A stretch of DNA of 64,000 bases from Zygnema cylindricum. Its lineage: Eukaryota > Streptophyta > Zygnematophyceae > Zygnematales > Zygnemataceae. The DNA lies in assembly GCA_037447655.1 (NCBI GenBank), contig JBBHKE010003451.1, forward strand, positions 41,309 through 105,308, in the 5' to 3' direction. A program made the position numbers and the translations under genes. The notes under the pieces were generated by a model, which was given only the letters and a program-made list of their open reading frames with translations, was not told the origin of the DNA and did no database searches. Positions 61,031-64,000 of the stretch are shown here, piece after piece (the first letter of the stretch is position 1; each line of letters begins with the position of its first letter).

Positions 61031-64000
61031 AATTGTCGACCAATAATGGCACTTTGTCTTTTAGGTTTTAGCTTTTTTTTTTTTTAGGTTTCTTTTAGGT
61101 TTTTTTTGGGGGGAGGAGGGGAGAGGTTGGGAGGATGAAGTTATAAAATAATAGCAAAGAAAGGAAAAGAAAAGGGGAAAGGAAATAGAAGAAAAGAAAA
61201 GAGAAGAAAAAGAAAGAAAAGAGAAAAGAAGAAAAGAAAAAGAAAAGAGAAGAAAAGAGAAGAAAAGAATAGGAAAGAAAAGGAAAGGAAAGTAGTTTTT
61301 TTTTTTTTAAGGTTTTTATTTTCGGGTTTTTTAGGGTTCGCTTTTTTAGAAGTAGAAAAAAGAAATGAAAACAGAAAATTGGAATAGAAATCGAAGATCA
61401 AGGGAGGAACTTTTTTGTAAACCTTTCACTCTATATAGAAGATCTCGAATGTTTTTTTGTCTTTTTTTGTTCTCTTGTACTTTTTCTATGTTTTCTTACT
61501 TTTTTTTTTTATGCCTTTTTGGTGTTGAATTTCAATTTATGAGAGAGGGGCAAAGAGGGAAAAGGGAGGAAGATAATAAAAATTTTAATTCAAAGAATAT
61601 AGTTAAAAAAAATGAAAATTAAGACAAATTAAAGTCGTCCTGGCGTAAAAATTTAAGGCAACAATTTTAAGTCAGATAAAGTGTGATGGCAAACCAATGA
61701 AACCATCGTTCCCTTCTCTCTCTCTTCCTCGTTTGTTCCCTTTTCTCTCTCTCTCTCTCTCTCGTCCTCTCACCTCTCCACCTCCCTCTCCCTCTCTCGC
61801 TCAATACAAAAGTGGAAGAAAGGCAAAAAAAGAAGTCAAAATTTTAATATAATATCGAGTCAAAGAAATCCAATAACGCACTCAAACCAAATTTGAAGCA
61901 AAGGCACATATTGGCTCTCTTACAGGATAACTTCTGGCTTCTTTTAAGACTTTTTTGAGATATTTTTCTGCGTTCATCGGGAAATAACAAACTATTTTTA
62001 TTTTTCTTTAGTCACTATTCGAGTCTGGCAACTTTCTACTGCCCAAACTTGTATACTTTATTACCTATTTACTCAGATATTCCACACTATAAATGATTAC
62101 TTTGTGTCTTCCATTGTCTTCTGTTTTTAACAACAACGAAAAAAAAGAGACACTTCTTTATTCCAAACCCTGAGATCATACAAAACATTACAACCTGGCA
62201 TTCATTATCACACAATAATTACAATGGGTATTCAGATTCAAATCAGTGAGAAATTTCGTACCATTCATCACTTTTTGAAGACCCAAGAAAGGACAAAACA
62301 AGACTCCTTCCACACAACAAACATCATTATTGAGGTGGAAATTGCAAAATTCGGATCTGGAATTGTTGTTTCCCTGCGAAACTGAGAATATCCGTCATCC
62401 GAAAAGAACAATTCATTCAAGAAGAGAACAGGTCTACTAAACATATACATCACGAAACAAACAAGTTATCTCCAATTTCAACTTTCTTTTGTCCATAGCT
62501 CGCAAAACAACACTGATTGAACATGAGAATTGGAATCTCAAGTAAACCATGTAAAACAAGAAAAACAAGAAAAAGAGTGTTCTCTATTCTCAACCATGTA
62601 TATAGAAACAGACATCTGTTTAGAAATTTTCCTTCTTCCTCTCCCTCCCCCTCCCCCTCCCCCTCCCCCTCCCTCTTCTCTTCTTGTCATTAGTCGCTTC
62701 AAGGAACATGTGTGACTTGCGTAACGTGGCAAGGACTGCCCTAGAAACCTACCAACAAACGATTCAACCACCACATGTGGTGCACTCTGGTCAGGAGAGA
62801 ACCAAAAAACCTAAAAAACCCTAAAGATGGCCATTACAGTAATAGAATACCAATTTTGTAAAAAGGAAAAATTGGAGTGTTTTTCTTTTTTTTTCCTTCG
62901 ACAATTTGCTTGGAAATGTGCAAATAATTTTGAAAACATTTAACAAGTTTCTTCACATAACTAAGGAAGCTCCAGCAATATTATATCATTATTAGACTTT
63001 TTTTTTATTTTATTGCAAAATTTGCATTACTAATTGATTTGTATATTATCAAAAAAAAAAAAAAAAAAAAAAAACGCAGAGAAATTATAAATAGCCATTT
63101 TATTTGAAAAGAACAAAATAGAGGAATTAAACATAGGCTTTATGAAATCTGCAAGCCATTAATAATGATTGCGAGAATGATACAAAAAGATTTAAAAATG
63201 AAAATGTATTTTCCAATCGTCGTAGTAGTTTTCCAAATCATATATATCTATTCTAATTACTACTATATTCCACACTATTGAACGAGAAAAACACTATTAC
63301 GACAGGATTCTGATACTTCGGAGAAATAATTGGGGCATAACTGCAATTGAATATTATTCGGGTCACACTATATCTAATTTTTACAAACAGACTACAAAAA
63401 AAAAGAAATAAAACAACAAAAATAAAAAAACACACTGAAAACTTACATTTTTTTCGCTTCATATGGGTAATATATATATCTAAAAATGATACCCTTCATT
63501 TTCACTCTTTTTGAGTGACAGAAACTGAAAAAACTAGACGCAAAAAAAAAAAAAAAAAAAAACGCCTGTAAATCATAAACTAATACATGTAAACCTTCCA
63601 AATTTCCAAACTGCACTTTTGCGAGAAGGTAATTTCTGCATTTTTACTCTTCCATGAAATTACCAAGAATCACTCCTCTCTCCCTCTTTCCCTCTCTCCC
63701 TCACTCTCTCCATCTCCCTCACTCTCTCCCTCTCTCTCTCATTTTTGCTTTCACACCGCCTCTCTTCTCTCCTTTATCTCCATCCTCACTCTTTGGCACT
63801 TCCCTCCCTCCCCCCCCATCACTTGCTCCCCTCTCGCTTCCTCCACTACATCACACTTCCACTCTCCCCTCCCTCCCTCCCTCCCTCCCTCCCTCCCCCT
63901 CCCTTCCCCCTCTCCATCTCTTCTTCTCTCCCTCCCTCCTTCCCTCTCCCTCTCCCTCACCCTCCCCCCCCCCTCACTGCGTCTCCCCATAGGCCCTCTG
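61031..64000. other. Low-complexity 3' region, no supported gene
   Basis: Contains an A/G-only tract at ~61,140-61,295 (GAAAAGAAAAGAGA), a CT-repeat patch at ~61,715-61,800, a CTCCCC tract at ~62,636-62,675, A-runs at ~63,050 and ~63,541, and a C/T-only tract from ~63,665 to the window end. The last few bases, CCCCATAG then GCCCTCTG, could be a 3' splice site of a gene continuing outside the window, by analogy with the other C/T tracts. Confidence 0.55.

Noticed and set aside
61141-61401. Phe/Leu-rich minus-strand frame as a membrane protein
   Set aside because: It is the complement of a GAAAAGAAAAGAGA low-complexity tract.

Overview
This is a gene-poor, intron-rich, AT-leaning eukaryotic nuclear window. 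The best guess is the green lineage, probably a streptophyte (charophyte-like alga or early land plant). This rests on a plant-like histone H2A interrupted by an intron, a plant-type acylamino-acid-releasing enzyme, decayed exons of a plastid-type carbamoyl-phosphate synthase large subunit, and a retroelement protein fragment of a kind I associate with such genomes. The species is not identified, and all family calls are by eye.

Layout from left to right. (1) 0.6-4.7 kb, plus strand: 3' end of a Crooked-neck/Clf1 (CRNKL1) splicing-factor gene, with one coding exon present in two identical copies. (2) 8.7-10.4 kb, plus: a three-coding-exon gene for an Ala-rich, very hydrophobic small membrane protein of unknown function. 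(3) 14.4-21.2 kb, plus: nine coding exons for a ~1,500-residue coiled-coil protein. (4) 23.6-27.7 kb, minus: an intron-retaining, multiply frameshifted pseudogene of carB (CPSase large subunit), lacking its second ATP-grasp half. (5) 31.0-46.1 kb, plus: an 18-exon acylaminoacyl-peptidase (AARE/APEH) gene with an intact Ser-Asp-His triad and one GC-AG intron. (6) 49.0-50.3 kb, plus: a two-exon histone H2A gene with a minisatellite in its intron. (7) 52.4-59.4 kb: a nest of inverted-repeat transposons, a retroelement fragment and a duplicated ~1.1-kb block. (8) 59.5-61.0 kb, plus: a probable gene for a Glu/Lys-rich coiled-coil protein with a hydrophobic C-terminus. (9) 61.0-64 kb: low-complexity DNA.

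Two non-autonomous transposon families recur. One has CACCGTGAATCG-type ends flanked by TA (Tc1/mariner-like). The other has CATAGTTCAAAAGTAG-type ends flanked by 8-bp duplications (hAT-like). One hAT-like insertion can be dated relative to a duplication, because an apparently empty version of its site is present at 52.61 kb.

The sense strand of several introns carries long C/T-only tracts running into the 3' splice site. Tandem duplications repeatedly include splice sites. The genes look like unrelated housekeeping functions (pre-mRNA splicing, N-acetylated peptide turnover, chromatin) rather than a functional cluster. I did not find a coherent novel multi-gene system. The most notable items are the duplicated crn exon, the decaying carB gene, the filled/empty transposon site and the duplicated block lying just upstream of the last gene.
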